Positions 8,244 to 17,331 of a DNA stretch of 64,000 nucleotides are shown here, in pieces. The first letter of the stretch is position 1. Each line of letters opens with the position of its first letter. The stretch is from the NCBI RefSeq assembly GCF_046035435.1, contig NZ_JBFNFH010000004.1. One strand, given 5' to 3'. The position numbers were made by a program, and so were the translations under genes. This DNA is from Helcococcus bovis (GTDB lineage Bacteria > Bacillota > Clostridia > Tissierellales > Peptoniphilaceae). The notes below the pieces were generated by a model. It did no database searches. It was not told the origin of the DNA and worked only from the letters and a program-made list of their open reading frames with translations.

Positions 8244-9098
8244 CTATTTCTTTAAGAAAATTATCCCAAAAGTATTTCTTCCACAATGTGAAGATATCGT
8301 ACAACTTGTTTTATTTATAATTACTTCTTCAAAATTATTTAGAGATAGTATAGTGTTTTTAGCAAGTTCAATGTCAGATTCATCGGCACCTGAATGAGTA
8401 AGATATATTCTTCTTAAATCTATGTCATCTCTATTGTATAATTTATCCTTAAAAAATTTAGGAAAAACTTTGTTAATATTACCTCTATATTTGTTTCCCA
8501 CATCCATTTGTCCATTTTTTTCTGATGAAACAAATATACTTGGTTTAATATTTAGTAAATTAGCACCAAAAGCTTGTAAAGCAGATAATCTTCCGCCTTC
8601 TCTTAAATAAGTTAGAGAATCAATAACAAAACTTACATTTAATTTTTCTCTTAAAGCTTCTATATTTTTTATAATTTCGTCTTTAGATTTACCATCATTA
8701 ATCATTTCAAATGCTTCAATTAATAAAGCTCCTGATCCTGTAGAAAGTGATTTTGAGTCAATTATATTTACATTATCTAATTCATTTGCTGCCAAAGTTG
8801 CATTTTGATATGAAGCGGAAATACCAGATCCAATACTTATATGGATAATGTCATATTCGCTTGAACCCCATTTTTTAAAATGTTTTAGATAATCTCCAAT
8901 ACTAGGAGCTGCTGTTTTAGGTAAAACCTTATTATTTTCGTAGTATTCATATATAAAATCCGGATTTATGTCTATCATATCCTTGTATTCTTTATCATAT
9001 AAATTAATGTATAATGGCAATGTATTAATGTTATATTTTTCTAATAAATCAGATGATAAATCACAGGTAGAATCAGCACTTAATATTATCTTTTTCAT
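8244..9098 (-). CDS. DegV family fatty-acid-binding protein
   Basis: A 284-aa two-domain DegV protein. The N-terminal ILSADSTCDLS segment, the PKTAAPSIGDYLKHF stretch and ISIGSGISASYQ match the fatty-acid-binding pocket seen in this family; some members (FakB) present fatty acids to the kinase FakA. No fakA is adjacent, so which fatty acid and which kinase are unknown. The ATG at 9098 follows AAAGGAGG directly; a TTG one codon earlier is less well placed. Confidence 0.88.
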   Translation of the reverse strand: MKKIILSADSTCDLSSDLLEKYNINTLPLYINLYDKEYKDMIDINPDFIYEYYENNKVLPKTAAPSIGDYLKHFKKWGSSEYDIIHISIGSGISASYQNATLAANELDNVNIIDSKSLSTGSGALLIEAFEMINDGKSKDEIIKNIEALREKLNVSFVIDSLTYLREGGRLSALQAFGANLLNIKPSIFVSSEKNGQMDVGNKYRGNINKVFPKFFKDKLYNRDDIDLRRIYLTHSGADESDIELAKNTILSLNNFEEVIINKTSCTISSHCGRNTFGIIFLKK

Positions 9099-9152
9099 CA
9101 AACCTCCTTTAATTATGTTATAAATATTATAATCTAGTATATTATATAAATC

Positions 9153-9192
9153 AATTGTGGGGATTTAATGAACAAATTAAATCCCCACAATT
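9153..9192. terminator. Hairpin between nrdF and degV
   Basis: A perfect 17-bp inverted repeat (AATTGTGGGGATTTAAT with its complement) around a 6-nt loop. It probably ends the nrdI-E-F transcript, although the minus-strand T tract after it is weak (GATTTATAT). Confidence 0.65.
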
Positions 9193-9234
9193 TTAGTATT
9201 TTTAAGTAGTTTATAAAATATAACTATTTTGTTA

Positions 9235-10272
9235 TTATTTAATTTTTGGTCTCTTAAATTCAAAATCTTCATTCTTAATTGACTCAGTAACCATTTTTTG
9301 ATAACCATTCCCCTTCATTGAAAAGTTATCCATAGTTTTAGTTTCGGTATTAAGCCCGTTTAATACAACGGGATTTACCTCTTCATATTCAAAATATGGA
9401 TCAAATCCGATGTTCATTAGGGCTTTGTTTGCATTGTAACGGACAAATACCTTAACATCATGTGAGAGATCTACTTCATCATATATATCTTCAATTAGTG
9501 TTAATTGATGTCCATAAAGTTTGCTCATTAAATCCATTGCCCAAGAATGTAATTTTTTTTGTAATTTTTCATCAAATTCTTCATATAGTTCTATGGCAAT
9601 TCTTCCGATATAAACACCGTGTATGGATTCATCCCTTAAAATTAAATTTATAATTTCTCCCGCTTGCATTAATTTACCTTGTCCGTAGAAGTATAGAGGA
9701 TAGTAAAATCCTGAATAGAATAAATATGTTTCTAAAAATGTAGATGCAACACAAGCTTTATATTGAGCGATTTTAAATTTTAATGGATCTATTTTTTTCA
9801 ATCCATAGTTTTTTTCATAAGTTAATTTATCTAGTTCTTTATATTGTCCGACTATTAAGTTTAGAAACGCTTGAAGTTCCTTGTTATTTTCACCCCATTT
9901 GAATAAATCATCTATTTCTGTACCATTTAAATATGTCATAAAAATATTTGAATATGACTTTGCATGAACAGCATTTTCCATTGCAGCCATGAAGTTTATA
10001 ATAGCTTTTCTTTGGTGTTGATCTTCATCTAATGAACGAGAAACAACAGGCATTCCAATATCACCTTGATAAGTATCTAAAAATGTCAAAACTTGTAAAT
10101 TTCTAACATATGCCTTTTTGACATGATCTGGAAGAGTATTCCATACATTTAAGTCGGATTGTAGGGAAATGTCCTCAGGTCTCCAAAATTGTGATAAATT
10201 TTGTTGGTAAAATAGCTGTGTAAATTCGTCATCATTGTTATTCCAGTTTGCACCTGTGTAAATATGTGTCAT
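9235..10272 (-). CDS. nrdF: Ribonucleotide reductase class Ib, beta subunit
   Basis: The radical-generating subunit of the aerobic, Mn- or Fe-dependent ribonucleotide reductase, 345 aa. The metal ligands and radical Tyr are present: Asp in LQSDLNVW, MENAVHAKSY (Glu, His, Tyr), FLETYLF and RDESIHGVY. The wording closely follows Bacillus-type NrdF. I start at the ATG at 10272, which has AAGGAGA before it; an upstream ATG at 10302 would overlap the nrdE 3' end. Third gene of nrdI-E-F, 10 nt after nrdE. A class Ib enzyme implies at least some oxygen exposure. Confidence 0.96.
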   Translation of the reverse strand: MTHIYTGANWNNNDDEFTQLFYQQNLSQFWRPEDISLQSDLNVWNTLPDHVKKAYVRNLQVLTFLDTYQGDIGMPVVSRSLDEDQHQRKAIINFMAAMENAVHAKSYSNIFMTYLNGTEIDDLFKWGENNKELQAFLNLIVGQYKELDKLTYEKNYGLKKIDPLKFKIAQYKACVASTFLETYLFYSGFYYPLYFYGQGKLMQAGEIINLILRDESIHGVYIGRIAIELYEEFDEKLQKKLHSWAMDLMSKLYGHQLTLIEDIYDEVDLSHDVKVFVRYNANKALMNIGFDPYFEYEEVNPVVLNGLNTETKTMDNFSMKGNGYQKMVTESIKNEDFEFKRPKIK

Positions 10273-10282
10273 AATTATCTCC

Positions 10283-12388
10283 TTAAATTGAACAAGCTTC
10301 ACATTCTGTTACTTTTAGTTTTTGAGTTCTTGTGTAATAAAGTGTCTTAATTCCTTGATAATGTGCATATAGATAAAATTTTTGTAAATCTCTAGTTGTT
10401 AAATCACTTGTTATACATAATTCAAATGAAATCCCTTGATCAACATGTTTTTGAGCAGTTGCTATTACATCAATGATTTTGTATTTATTCATTTCATATG
10501 CTGTTGTATAGTAGTGTAATGATTTATCTAGTGCTGGAGCAGGGAAGTAGGACTTTGAATTTCCATAAGTTCTTTCTTCTATTAATTGTTTAATTGGTGT
10601 GATAGAAGGAGTTGCACTCATTACATAGCCAGAGCTTCCATTTGGAGCTACTGCAAGTCTGTTGGAATTGTACAATCCATATTTAATTACATCTTCTTTA
10701 AGTGCTTTCCAGTCTTCATTAGTAGGAATGTAAATTCCTTCAAACAGCTCTTTTACCTTTTCAGTATTTGGTAAAATTTCACCTCTGTTTTCAAAGTATT
10801 TTCCTGAAGCATAGTCACTGTCTTCAAATTTATCAAATTTTAATCCAGTTTCTTTTGCTTTATTCATAGAATGAACTAAAGACCAGTAATTTACAATGTT
10901 AAAGAATACATCGACTAATTCTAAATCTTCTTTTGATCCAAAATAGATTTGTTTTTCGGCAATATATCCATGATGTCCCATGATACCAAAACCTACAGAT
11001 CTCATTAAATTATTTCCTTTAGCTATGCTTGGAATATATGATAAATTAGTTTTTTCGCTTACTGAATTCATAATATCCATTGCTGCAAAAACAGTTTCTT
11101 TAATTGATTTATTATTCATCATATTAGTCATATGTCCACTCGCAAGATTACAGGAAATATCTTGTCCTATTTCATCTAATTCTCTTTTGTCATAATCTGC
11201 ATATGTTGAAACTACTGAAGGTTGTAAAATTTCCGTACATAAATTAGAGAATTTTATATCTCTATTTAGTGGGTTTGTATTATTAACATTATCAGCATAC
11301 ATGATGTAAGGATATCCAGATTCTCCCTGTACTTGAGCAATCATTTCTAATAATTTTCTTGGATTTGCTTTTTTCTTTCTAATTTTTGGATTTTCTATCA
11401 TTTCGTCATAATATTTATCGATATGAATAGCTAAATCTCCAAATGGAATTTTATACTCATCATAAACAGTTTTTGGATAAAATAGGTACATATCCTTATC
11501 TTCTTTAGCAAGTTCTAAAAATTTATCAGGGATTACTACCCCTAAAGAAAGAGTTTTAAGTCTTATATCATCATCTGCATTTAATTTTTTTGTATAAATA
11601 AAATCTTCAATATCTGCATGGAAAATATTAAGATAGGCAGCACCTGCACCTTGTCTTTGTCCCATTTGATCAGCATATCTAAAAGCATTATCTAATAATT
11701 TTGCTACACCAACTACACCTTTTGCAGCATTTGGATGTCCTTTTATTGATTCTCCTTTTGCTCTTAAATTGGATAAATGTAGAGAAACACCACCGCCAAT
11801 TTTTGATAATTGCATTGCGAATTCAGAGGCTCTAGCGATATCATTAAGAGAGTCGTTTATTTCTAATAAAAAGCAAGAAACAAATTCTCCTCTGTGTTTT
11901 TTTGCTGTATTTAACAATGTAGGAGTTGCAGGAGTGAAATCTTGAGCAATTAATCTTTTTATTAATTCCATAGCTTTCTCTATATTTCCATCCGCGTGAT
12001 AAAGTGCTATAAATGAAAGTCTATCTTCATATCTTTCTAAAATTTCAGCATGATCTTTAGATTTTAGCGCATAGTCATTATAAAATTTAAATGCTCCCAT
12101 ATATGTTGGAAATCTAAATTTTTTGGAATATGCATATTCAAAAACTTGCTTAATTTCTTCAGTTGAATATTTTTCTAAAAACTCTTTTTCAATATAATCA
12201 TTTTCTGTAAGATACTCAATTTTTTCTTCTAAAGAGTGAAAAAATCTAGTTTTTTTATTTACTTCATTTAAAAAGTAAGAACGTGCAGCTTCTTTATCCT
12301 TACTTAAATCTTTTATATTTCCATCACCATCTACCACTTGATTATTAAGTAATATCCATGGTGAAATATTTGTATTTTCGTTAATCAT
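10283..12388 (-). CDS. nrdE: Ribonucleotide reductase class Ib, alpha subunit
   Basis: The catalytic subunit, 701 aa, which reduces ribonucleoside diphosphates. Visible are the redox Cys in FVSCFLLEI, the NLCTEIL active-site motif (Asn, Cys, Glu), the second redox Cys in ISCNLASG, the PNGSSGYVMSATPSITP loop and the C-terminal CEAC pair that is re-reduced by a glutaredoxin-like donor. There is no N-terminal ATP cone, as expected for class Ib. The ATG at 12388 has AAGGGAG in front of it and overlaps the nrdI 3' end by 8 bases. Confidence 0.96.
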   Translation of the reverse strand: MINENTNISPWILLNNQVVDGDGNIKDLSKDKEAARSYFLNEVNKKTRFFHSLEEKIEYLTENDYIEKEFLEKYSTEEIKQVFEYAYSKKFRFPTYMGAFKFYNDYALKSKDHAEILERYEDRLSFIALYHADGNIEKAMELIKRLIAQDFTPATPTLLNTAKKHRGEFVSCFLLEINDSLNDIARASEFAMQLSKIGGGVSLHLSNLRAKGESIKGHPNAAKGVVGVAKLLDNAFRYADQMGQRQGAGAAYLNIFHADIEDFIYTKKLNADDDIRLKTLSLGVVIPDKFLELAKEDKDMYLFYPKTVYDEYKIPFGDLAIHIDKYYDEMIENPKIRKKKANPRKLLEMIAQVQGESGYPYIMYADNVNNTNPLNRDIKFSNLCTEILQPSVVSTYADYDKRELDEIGQDISCNLASGHMTNMMNNKSIKETVFAAMDIMNSVSEKTNLSYIPSIAKGNNLMRSVGFGIMGHHGYIAEKQIYFGSKEDLELVDVFFNIVNYWSLVHSMNKAKETGLKFDKFEDSDYASGKYFENRGEILPNTEKVKELFEGIYIPTNEDWKALKEDVIKYGLYNSNRLAVAPNGSSGYVMSATPSITPIKQLIEERTYGNSKSYFPAPALDKSLHYYTTAYEMNKYKIIDVIATAQKHVDQGISFELCITSDLTTRDLQKFYLYAHYQGIKTLYYTRTQKLKVTECEACSI

Positions 12389-12755
12389 TATGCTCCCTTT
12401 CATATTGTTCAATAAATTTTTTTACAATTTCAACTTCGTGAGGATAACCTGTGCCTTCAAATTTTAATATACACTTTATATTATATTGTTTTTCAATCAG
12501 ATCTCCGGACACGCCAAAATGTTTTCCCCAATTCCTGTTTCCGGAAACCACTACTCCAATGCATTGGGAATGATATTTATATAAAAGAAGTTGTGTATTC
12601 ATCGGAATTTCACCAAAATTTTGACATCTTGTAATTAGTAAAAACTTATCTCCTTCTTTTATATTTTTTCTATCCTTGACTTTCATGTATGTGTATCCTG
12701 TTTTAATTGCGAATTTTATTGAATTGCCGGTGATTGAATCTACTATTATATACAT
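12381..12755 (-). CDS. nrdI: Ribonucleotide reductase flavodoxin NrdI
   Basis: A small FMN flavodoxin (124 aa) that supplies the oxidant for assembly of the manganese-tyrosyl radical in NrdF (established for class Ib systems). Family marks are VDSITGNSIKF near the N terminus and VVSGNRNWGKHFGVSGDLI in the flavin-binding second half. First gene of the nrdI-E-F operon, with GGAGGA before the ATG, a consensus-like promoter and three phased NrdR boxes upstream. Confidence 0.95.
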   Translation of the reverse strand: MYIIVDSITGNSIKFAIKTGYTYMKVKDRKNIKEGDKFLLITRCQNFGEIPMNTQLLLYKYHSQCIGVVVSGNRNWGKHFGVSGDLIEKQYNIKCILKFEGTGYPHEVEIVKKFIEQYEREHND

Positions 12756-12779
12756 ATATCCTCCAAATATTTATTTCTG

Positions 12780-12808
12780 ATTATATACTATATAAAGTTA
12801 TATTTCAA
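12780..12808 (-). promoter_or_regulatory. Promoter of nrdI-E-F
   Basis: On the minus strand, TTGAAA (12808-12803) and TATAAT (12785-12780) are separated by 17 bp, a near-consensus vegetative promoter. One NrdR-like box lies inside the spacer, so a bound repressor would block polymerase. Confidence 0.8.
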
Positions 12809-12862
12809 GATTTAAATACAATATATAGTACTGTTTTTATATTTAAACACGATATATAGTTT
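12787..12862. promoter_or_regulatory. Three phased NrdR-box-like sites
   Basis: Three AT-rich pseudo-palindromes resemble the NrdR box (ACACWATATATWGTGT): ACTATATAAAGT at 12787, ACAATATATAGT at 12818 and ACGATATATAGT at 12849. Equivalent positions are exactly 31 bp apart, three helical turns, which is the spacing known for tandem NrdR boxes. They lie upstream of nrdI, overlapping its promoter. Two boxes are usual; three is notable. Confidence 0.78.
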
Positions 12863-12956
12863 ATATAGCAGGATAATTTAATATGCCTAAATGGTGAAAA
12901 TATGGTATAATTCAATATAAAAGAAGGAGGGTTAAGGATTAACTTAATATAAAATT

Positions 12957-13655
12957 ATGAAAAAAGTTTATAAAATATTATTAATTTATACATTTATCAT
13001 GGCACTTGGTATTTTCGTATCAAAACATGTTTATCGTGTAGAATATAGTAATCCAAACTTTATCAAGATGATATTGCCATTTTTATCTGTTTTGACTATA
13101 TTTTCTTTAATAATTTATAACAAATATAGAGCAGATATTGATACCGACAAGTCAAATTGTATTATTGTTAATTGTCTATTTGCTGCGTTGCTATCTATAG
13201 GTATTTTTACAATTTATAAAAAATTTAGTTTTTCAACTTCATTTTTTGTACCTTTGATTGGAGCTATACTTGTAGGCATAAGTGAAGAACTTATATATAG
13301 GGGAGTTGTGTTTACTAATTTACATAAAGAAAAAGGGTTTACAAAAGCCTTGATAATATCAGCATCAGCTTTTTCATTATTGCATGCAGTTAATATATTG
13401 GGAGGACTTGCATTTAATCAAGTTTTATCACAATTAATTTCCACTTTTGTTGCAGGATTATTTTTTGCAACAGTTTATAAATACACTAAAAATATATTAT
13501 TGATTGTAATTTATCATGCGACTTGGGATTATGTGCTTTTAAGTGGTATAAGTAAACAGCATCTAATGGTGCAAATATTATTTTTAATATTTGTTTTAGT
13601 GGAAATTATAATTACTTTTGTTTTATTTAAGCGAATAAAAAAATTGAGTATATAA
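12957..13655 (+). CDS. CPBP family intramembrane metalloprotease
   Basis: A 232-aa polytopic membrane protein with the CPBP/Abi (CAAX protease-like) motifs in order: EELIYRGVVF (EExxxR), FSLLHAV (FxxxH) and YHATWDYVLL (HxxxD-like). These lie in C-terminal helices and form the metal-binding active site. In Gram-positive bacteria many relatives give self-immunity to bacteriocins or process membrane peptides; no bacteriocin gene is adjacent. The ATG has no close Shine-Dalgarno; a strong GAAGGAGG lies 26 nt upstream with a small inverted repeat between them. Confidence 0.87.
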   Translation: MKKVYKILLIYTFIMALGIFVSKHVYRVEYSNPNFIKMILPFLSVLTIFSLIIYNKYRADIDTDKSNCIIVNCLFAALLSIGIFTIYKKFSFSTSFFVPLIGAILVGISEELIYRGVVFTNLHKEKGFTKALIISASAFSLLHAVNILGGLAFNQVLSQLISTFVAGLFFATVYKYTKNILLIVIYHATWDYVLLSGISKQHLMVQILFLIFVLVEIIITFVLFKRIKKLSI

Positions 13656-13765
13656 ATTTTTAATTTATTTTTACTATTATAAATTATAATTTGATTTAAA
13701 TAGTTAAAAATAAAAATTTAATTAGCGAAGGAGTGTAGAATTTAATATAATTCTGATAAATTAAA

Positions 13766-14848
13766 ATGATTAAACCGAAAAAATTAAAAAGAGGCGATAA
13801 AATTGCTATTGTAAGTCTATCATTAGGAATTTTAGGTGAGGATTTTACAAAGCATCAAAGAGATTTGGCTAAAAAAAGATTGGAAGAGCAATATGGTTTG
13901 GAAGTTGTTTATATGCCGAATTCTAAAAAGGGAATAAAATATTTGGATGAAAATCCACAAGCTAGGGCTGAAGACTTAAAGACTGCATTTAAGGATGACT
14001 CCATTAAAGCCATTATGACTGCTATAGGTGGACTTGACACATATAGGACATATGAGTTTTTATTAGAAGATGAAGAATTTATTAGATTAGTAAAGGAAAA
14101 ACCCAAACTATTTACAGGTTTTTCCGATACGACTATGAATCATTTAATGTTTCAAAAATTAGGATTAAATACATTTTATGGGCCTGCATATTTAGTAGAT
14201 ATTGCAGAATTAGAAGATGATATTTTACCATATACAAGAAAATATTTTGATTTATATTTTGAAGAAAATGATGGGTTTGAAATTGAAATTGCTGATACAT
14301 GGTATTTAGATAGAGATAGCTATGGTCCTGATCAATTAGGAGTTGAAAGACCAAGAAGACAGGAAACGCATGGTTTTGAGGTTTTAAATAATGGAAAAGG
14401 TAAGGTTACAGGAAAATTATATGGTGGCTGTTTAGACACAATTGGAGATGCTCTGTTAGACTTTATAGGAAGAGGAGTTTCACAAGTAGTTGAAAAATAT
14501 GCAGTTTTACCTACGCTTGAAGAATGGAAAGAAAAAGTTCTGTTTATAGAAACAAGTGGTGAAAAAATGCACCCAGAAAAATTAGAAAACATTCTTAAAG
14601 AGTTTAAAAATAGGGGGATTTTAGAATCTGTTAAAGCTGTAATCGTTGGAAAACCTGTTGATGAAACATATTATGAAGAATATAAAGAAGTATATAATAG
14701 GGTGTTTTCAGATCTGAAAACTCCAATTTTATACAATGTAAACTTTGGACATTCATATCCAAGATGTATAATTCCTTTAGGATGTGAAGTAGAAGTAGAC
14801 TTTGATAATAAAAAATTAGAAGTTGTTGAGTCAATTTTTGAAAAATAA
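13766..14848 (+). CDS. S66 family peptidase (LD-carboxypeptidase/MccF-like)
   Basis: A 360-aa cytoplasmic serine peptidase of family S66. The nucleophile Ser lies in FTGFSDTTMNHL, the catalytic Glu in FIETSGEKMHPE and the His in NFGHSYPRCIIP; LYGGCLDTIGD is also conserved. Members trim tetrapeptides of recycled peptidoglycan (LdcA) or inactivate peptide-nucleotide antibiotics (MccF). The acidic, insert-rich middle and total length look closer to the MccF-like branch than to LdcA (inference). As in the gene before it, an AAGGAG sits unusually far (32 nt) from the ATG with an inverted repeat between. Confidence 0.85.
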   Translation: MIKPKKLKRGDKIAIVSLSLGILGEDFTKHQRDLAKKRLEEQYGLEVVYMPNSKKGIKYLDENPQARAEDLKTAFKDDSIKAIMTAIGGLDTYRTYEFLLEDEEFIRLVKEKPKLFTGFSDTTMNHLMFQKLGLNTFYGPAYLVDIAELEDDILPYTRKYFDLYFEENDGFEIEIADTWYLDRDSYGPDQLGVERPRRQETHGFEVLNNGKGKVTGKLYGGCLDTIGDALLDFIGRGVSQVVEKYAVLPTLEEWKEKVLFIETSGEKMHPEKLENILKEFKNRGILESVKAVIVGKPVDETYYEEYKEVYNRVFSDLKTPILYNVNFGHSYPRCIIPLGCEVEVDFDNKKLEVVESIFEK

Positions 14849-14920
14849 AAGTTATAAATAAAAAAACGTGGGTATGTTTGTCGTAGATTAAAATGACAAT
14901 TTTTTATACACATTATTAAG

Positions 14921-14959
14921 AGAATTTATTGTGAATTTTAATCAATAAATTCTTTTTTT
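14921..14959 (+). terminator. Terminator after the S66 peptidase
   Basis: AGAATTTATTG and CAATAAATTCT form an 11-bp stem with an 11-nt loop followed by seven T. It lies about 70 nt after the stop codon. Confidence 0.8.
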
Positions 14960-14969
14960 ATACTGAGCT

Positions 14970-15462
14970 AGTGGTATAGGATTTGTAAACTTTAGTATAG
15001 TATATTATTTTGAAATACAAAAACCTATTAAAATATTTGGATTGGGAGCTAGAGGATTCAATCAATATGATGGAACGATAAAAGAAGCTGTTTTCGATTC
15101 TATTGAAACTTTAGGAGATGGATCAATAGGTATGCAATTTAGTAAACCTGCGGGAAATATAACTATTAAAAAAGATATTAAAACATATGGTTCAGCGGGA
15201 CAAACTTTAGTTAAAGGTGTGATTATGAACCTTAAAGCTGATGGTATCAGCGTTTTATCTGGTGGAAAAATAAAAAAACTTGTAGTTGAAGGCGATATTG
15301 AAAAATTTTGGGAAGTTGTTGTAAATTGATCATATCAACGCTGGTAATGTAGATGAATTTATACTAAATTGAAAATTAAAAAACAATGGAAATTCAAAAC
15401 AAGTATTGATAGAATCAGATGGAAAAACTGACAAATCTCATATTAAAGAATATATTTAAAAA
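14970..15462 (+). pseudogene. Remnant of a repetitive beta-strand-rich protein
   Basis: An open frame runs from about 14970 to a TGA at 15327 with no usable start or ribosome site. It encodes strand-like, Gly-rich repeats (KIFGLGARGFNQYDG, SIGMQFSKPAGNITI, KKLVVEGDIEKF). After the TGA similar sequence resumes in another frame (HINAGNVDEFILN) and ends at another stop. The pattern looks like the decayed core of a longer beta-solenoid-like protein. I do not recognise the family. Most of the 650-bp gap between the S66 peptidase and the GNAT gene is this remnant. Confidence 0.5.
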
Positions 15463-15504
15463 TTTTGGGTATAATAGTCATATAAAAAAGGAAAAGAGGT
15501 TTTT

Positions 15505-15780
15505 ATGATTAAAATAGTATTTGAAAAAGAAAATAAAAGATCAGCCGCTTATGATAGAGATAAATTAGTAGGTGTTTGCACATATAATGAATTAAACGGA
15601 GAATGGATGGTAAACCACACAGGTGTAGAAAAAGAATATGGTGGACAAGGAATAGCTTCAAAATTAGTAGAATGCCTTGTTGAAAATGCAAGAAAAGAAA
15701 GAGCTAAGATACATCCAATATGTTCTTTTGTTAAGAGAGAATTTGATAAAAATGAAGAATATAGAGATTTATTAGCATAA
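15505..15780 (+). CDS. Small GNAT-type N-acetyltransferase (YjdJ/COG2388-like)
   Basis: A single-domain, 91-aa acetyltransferase. EKEYGGQGIASKLVECL is the acetyl-CoA pyrophosphate-binding loop (Q/RxxGxG/A), and IHPICSFVKREF with its Cys is typical of this minimal subfamily. The substrate is unknown. AGAGG lies 7 nt before the ATG. A strong hairpin terminator follows, shared with the convergent hemolysin III gene. Confidence 0.85.
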   Translation: MIKIVFEKENKRSAAYDRDKLVGVCTYNELNGEWMVNHTGVEKEYGGQGIASKLVECLVENARKERAKIHPICSFVKREFDKNEEYRDLLA

Positions 15781-15784
15781 AAAT

Positions 15785-15832
15785 ATCCCTAGAATTTACT
15801 TAAGTTTTGAAAAACTTGATAAATCTAGGGAT
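15785..15832. terminator. Bidirectional terminator
   Basis: ATCCCTAGAATTTA at one end pairs with TAAATCTAGGGAT at the other, and an inner AAGTTTT/AAAACTT extends the stem; T-rich and A-rich flanks lie on both sides. It separates the GNAT gene from the convergent hemolysin III gene. Confidence 0.8.
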
Positions 15833-15843
15833 TATTTTTATAT

Positions 15844-16656
15844 TTAAACATATATATAAATTGACATAAACATTAATATTGCCCCACCTAGCACAAATAA
15901 GTGCCATATTACATGAGAAAATATCATGTCTTTTTTCTTATAAAAGTAAACACCAAAAGTATAAGTTAAGCCACCTAATGCAAGTAAAAAAATTCCCACG
16001 ATGTTTATAGATTTAATTAAATCATTTATCATTAGTACACTTATCCACCCCATTGCAATGTATAAAATTAGTCCAATTTTGCTCGATTTATCGAACATGG
16101 TAGATTTTATTGTTATGCCTATTAAAGCTATAGACCATATTATTGCAAAATATAATAAGCCATTTCTACTTAAACTTAACAATAGATAAGGTGTATATGT
16201 TCCTGCAATTAATAAAAATATTGAAGAATGATCAATTATTCTGAAAACTTTTTTTGCTTTTGTAAAACTTAAACTGTGGTATAAAGTAGATGCTAAAAAC
16301 AGTAGAATTATTGATGATCCATATATACTATAGGCAATATATTGAGTCGAGGTATTTGCTTTTATTAAAAGTAGTAACAATCCTATTACACCTAAAAACA
16401 CACCAATACCATGTGTTATTGCATTAAATATTTCAGTTAAAATATTTATTTTTTTATTATAATGATAAATTTTAATTTTGTATAACTCTGAGTTATTAGA
16501 TACATCTGAATTTTTTATTTTATTAATAATATCTATATACTCTTCTTTTGTAAACTTGGTTTGTTCTTTTATTTGTTTTATTTTTTGTTTGTTTTTTTCT
16601 AAATTTTCTTTTGTTTTATTATATTTTTCTAAAAGTTCATCTTCACTATTTCTCAT
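15844..16656 (-). CDS. Hemolysin III / PAQR-type membrane protein with N-terminal coiled coil
   Basis: A seven-helix membrane protein of the hemolysin III/PAQR family. The conserved motifs are AITHGIGVFLG at helix 1, STLYHSL, FRIIDHSSIFLLIAGTYTP and the C-terminal HVIWHLFVLGG; their His, Ser and Asp residues form the metal site known in this superfamily. The first ~75 residues are a highly charged Lys/Glu helix, likely a coiled coil, not present in short members such as YqfA. Toxin activity is not implied; a membrane hydrolase-like role is more likely. The ribosome site (AAAGGTG) is about 13 nt from the ATG, rather far. Confidence 0.87.
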   Translation of the reverse strand: MRNSEDELLEKYNKTKENLEKNKQKIKQIKEQTKFTKEEYIDIINKIKNSDVSNNSELYKIKIYHYNKKINILTEIFNAITHGIGVFLGVIGLLLLLIKANTSTQYIAYSIYGSSIILLFLASTLYHSLSFTKAKKVFRIIDHSSIFLLIAGTYTPYLLLSLSRNGLLYFAIIWSIALIGITIKSTMFDKSSKIGLILYIAMGWISVLMINDLIKSINIVGIFLLALGGLTYTFGVYFYKKKDMIFSHVIWHLFVLGGAILMFMSIYIYV

Positions 16657-16689
16657 ATTTGATTTATTTCACCTTTATTGGAGATAAAA

Positions 16690-17331
16690 TTATCCTCTAA
16701 TTTCTTTTAATTTTTTTTCAATTGTTTCTAAAATAAATTTTCTGTCTTTTGGATCTTTAATGCTTAATTCATCAATTGAAAATATAAGTGTTGGACTCTT
16801 ATCATATTCATTAAACCATTTGTCATATCTGCTATGTAAAAGCTTAAAATATTCGACTTGTTTCTCTTCTTGTTCGTAATCTCTACCTCTTTTTTTTATA
16901 TGTTGTATGTGCTTTTCAAATGATCCTCTTAAATAAATTAGAAGATCAGGAGATTTTTTAGGCATTCCGTCAATTTCTTCCATCATATTATTAAGTAATG
17001 AATTGTATATATTCATTTCGTCTTCTGTAATATTTCCTTGCTCAAAATTAATTTGAGTAAATAAGGAATCTTCATAAATTGATCTATCAAGTACATTATT
17101 CTTGTGTAATAATGCTTCTTTAATACTCTTAAATCTTGTATTTAAAAAATGAACTTGAAGAGCAAAACCCCATCTTTCCTTATCATCATAAAATTTTTCT
17201 AAAATCGGATTATCAGAAACACTTTCATAAAATGCATCACTACCAAAATGCTCAGAAATATATTTAGTATATGTTGTTTTTCCAGCTCCAATCATTCCAG
17301 CTAAAACTATCACGTATTTGTCTCCTCCCAT
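16690..17331 (-). CDS. Deoxynucleoside kinase (dAK/dGK family)
   Basis: Phosphorylates salvaged deoxyadenosine or deoxyguanosine. The 213-aa sequence has a P-loop AGMIGAGKTTYTKY, the substrate-binding LDRSIYEDSLF (DRS motif) and a LID-like arginine segment KKRGRDYEQE. Base specificity cannot be read. The ATG at 17331 has AGAGG 5 nt upstream; a GTG seven codons in, preceded by GGGAGGAG, is an equally good start, giving 207 aa. It runs downstream of nothing on this strand and may be single. It fits with nrdIEF and the deoxyribosyltransferase as part of dNTP supply. Confidence 0.87.
   Translation of the reverse strand: MGGDKYVIVLAGMIGAGKTTYTKYISEHFGSDAFYESVSDNPILEKFYDDKERWGFALQVHFLNTRFKSIKEALLHKNNVLDRSIYEDSLFTQINFEQGNITEDEMNIYNSLLNNMMEEIDGMPKKSPDLLIYLRGSFEKHIQHIKKRGRDYEQEEKQVEYFKLLHSRYDKWFNEYDKSPTLIFSIDELSIKDPKDRKFILETIEKKLKEIRG

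Noticed and set aside
9961..10020. Glu and His of the NrdF radical site spaced as ENAVH instead of ExxH of E. coli NrdB
   Set aside because: I recall the same MENAVHAKSY wording in Bacillus-type NrdF, so it is normal for this subgroup and not a sign of a metal-free variant.
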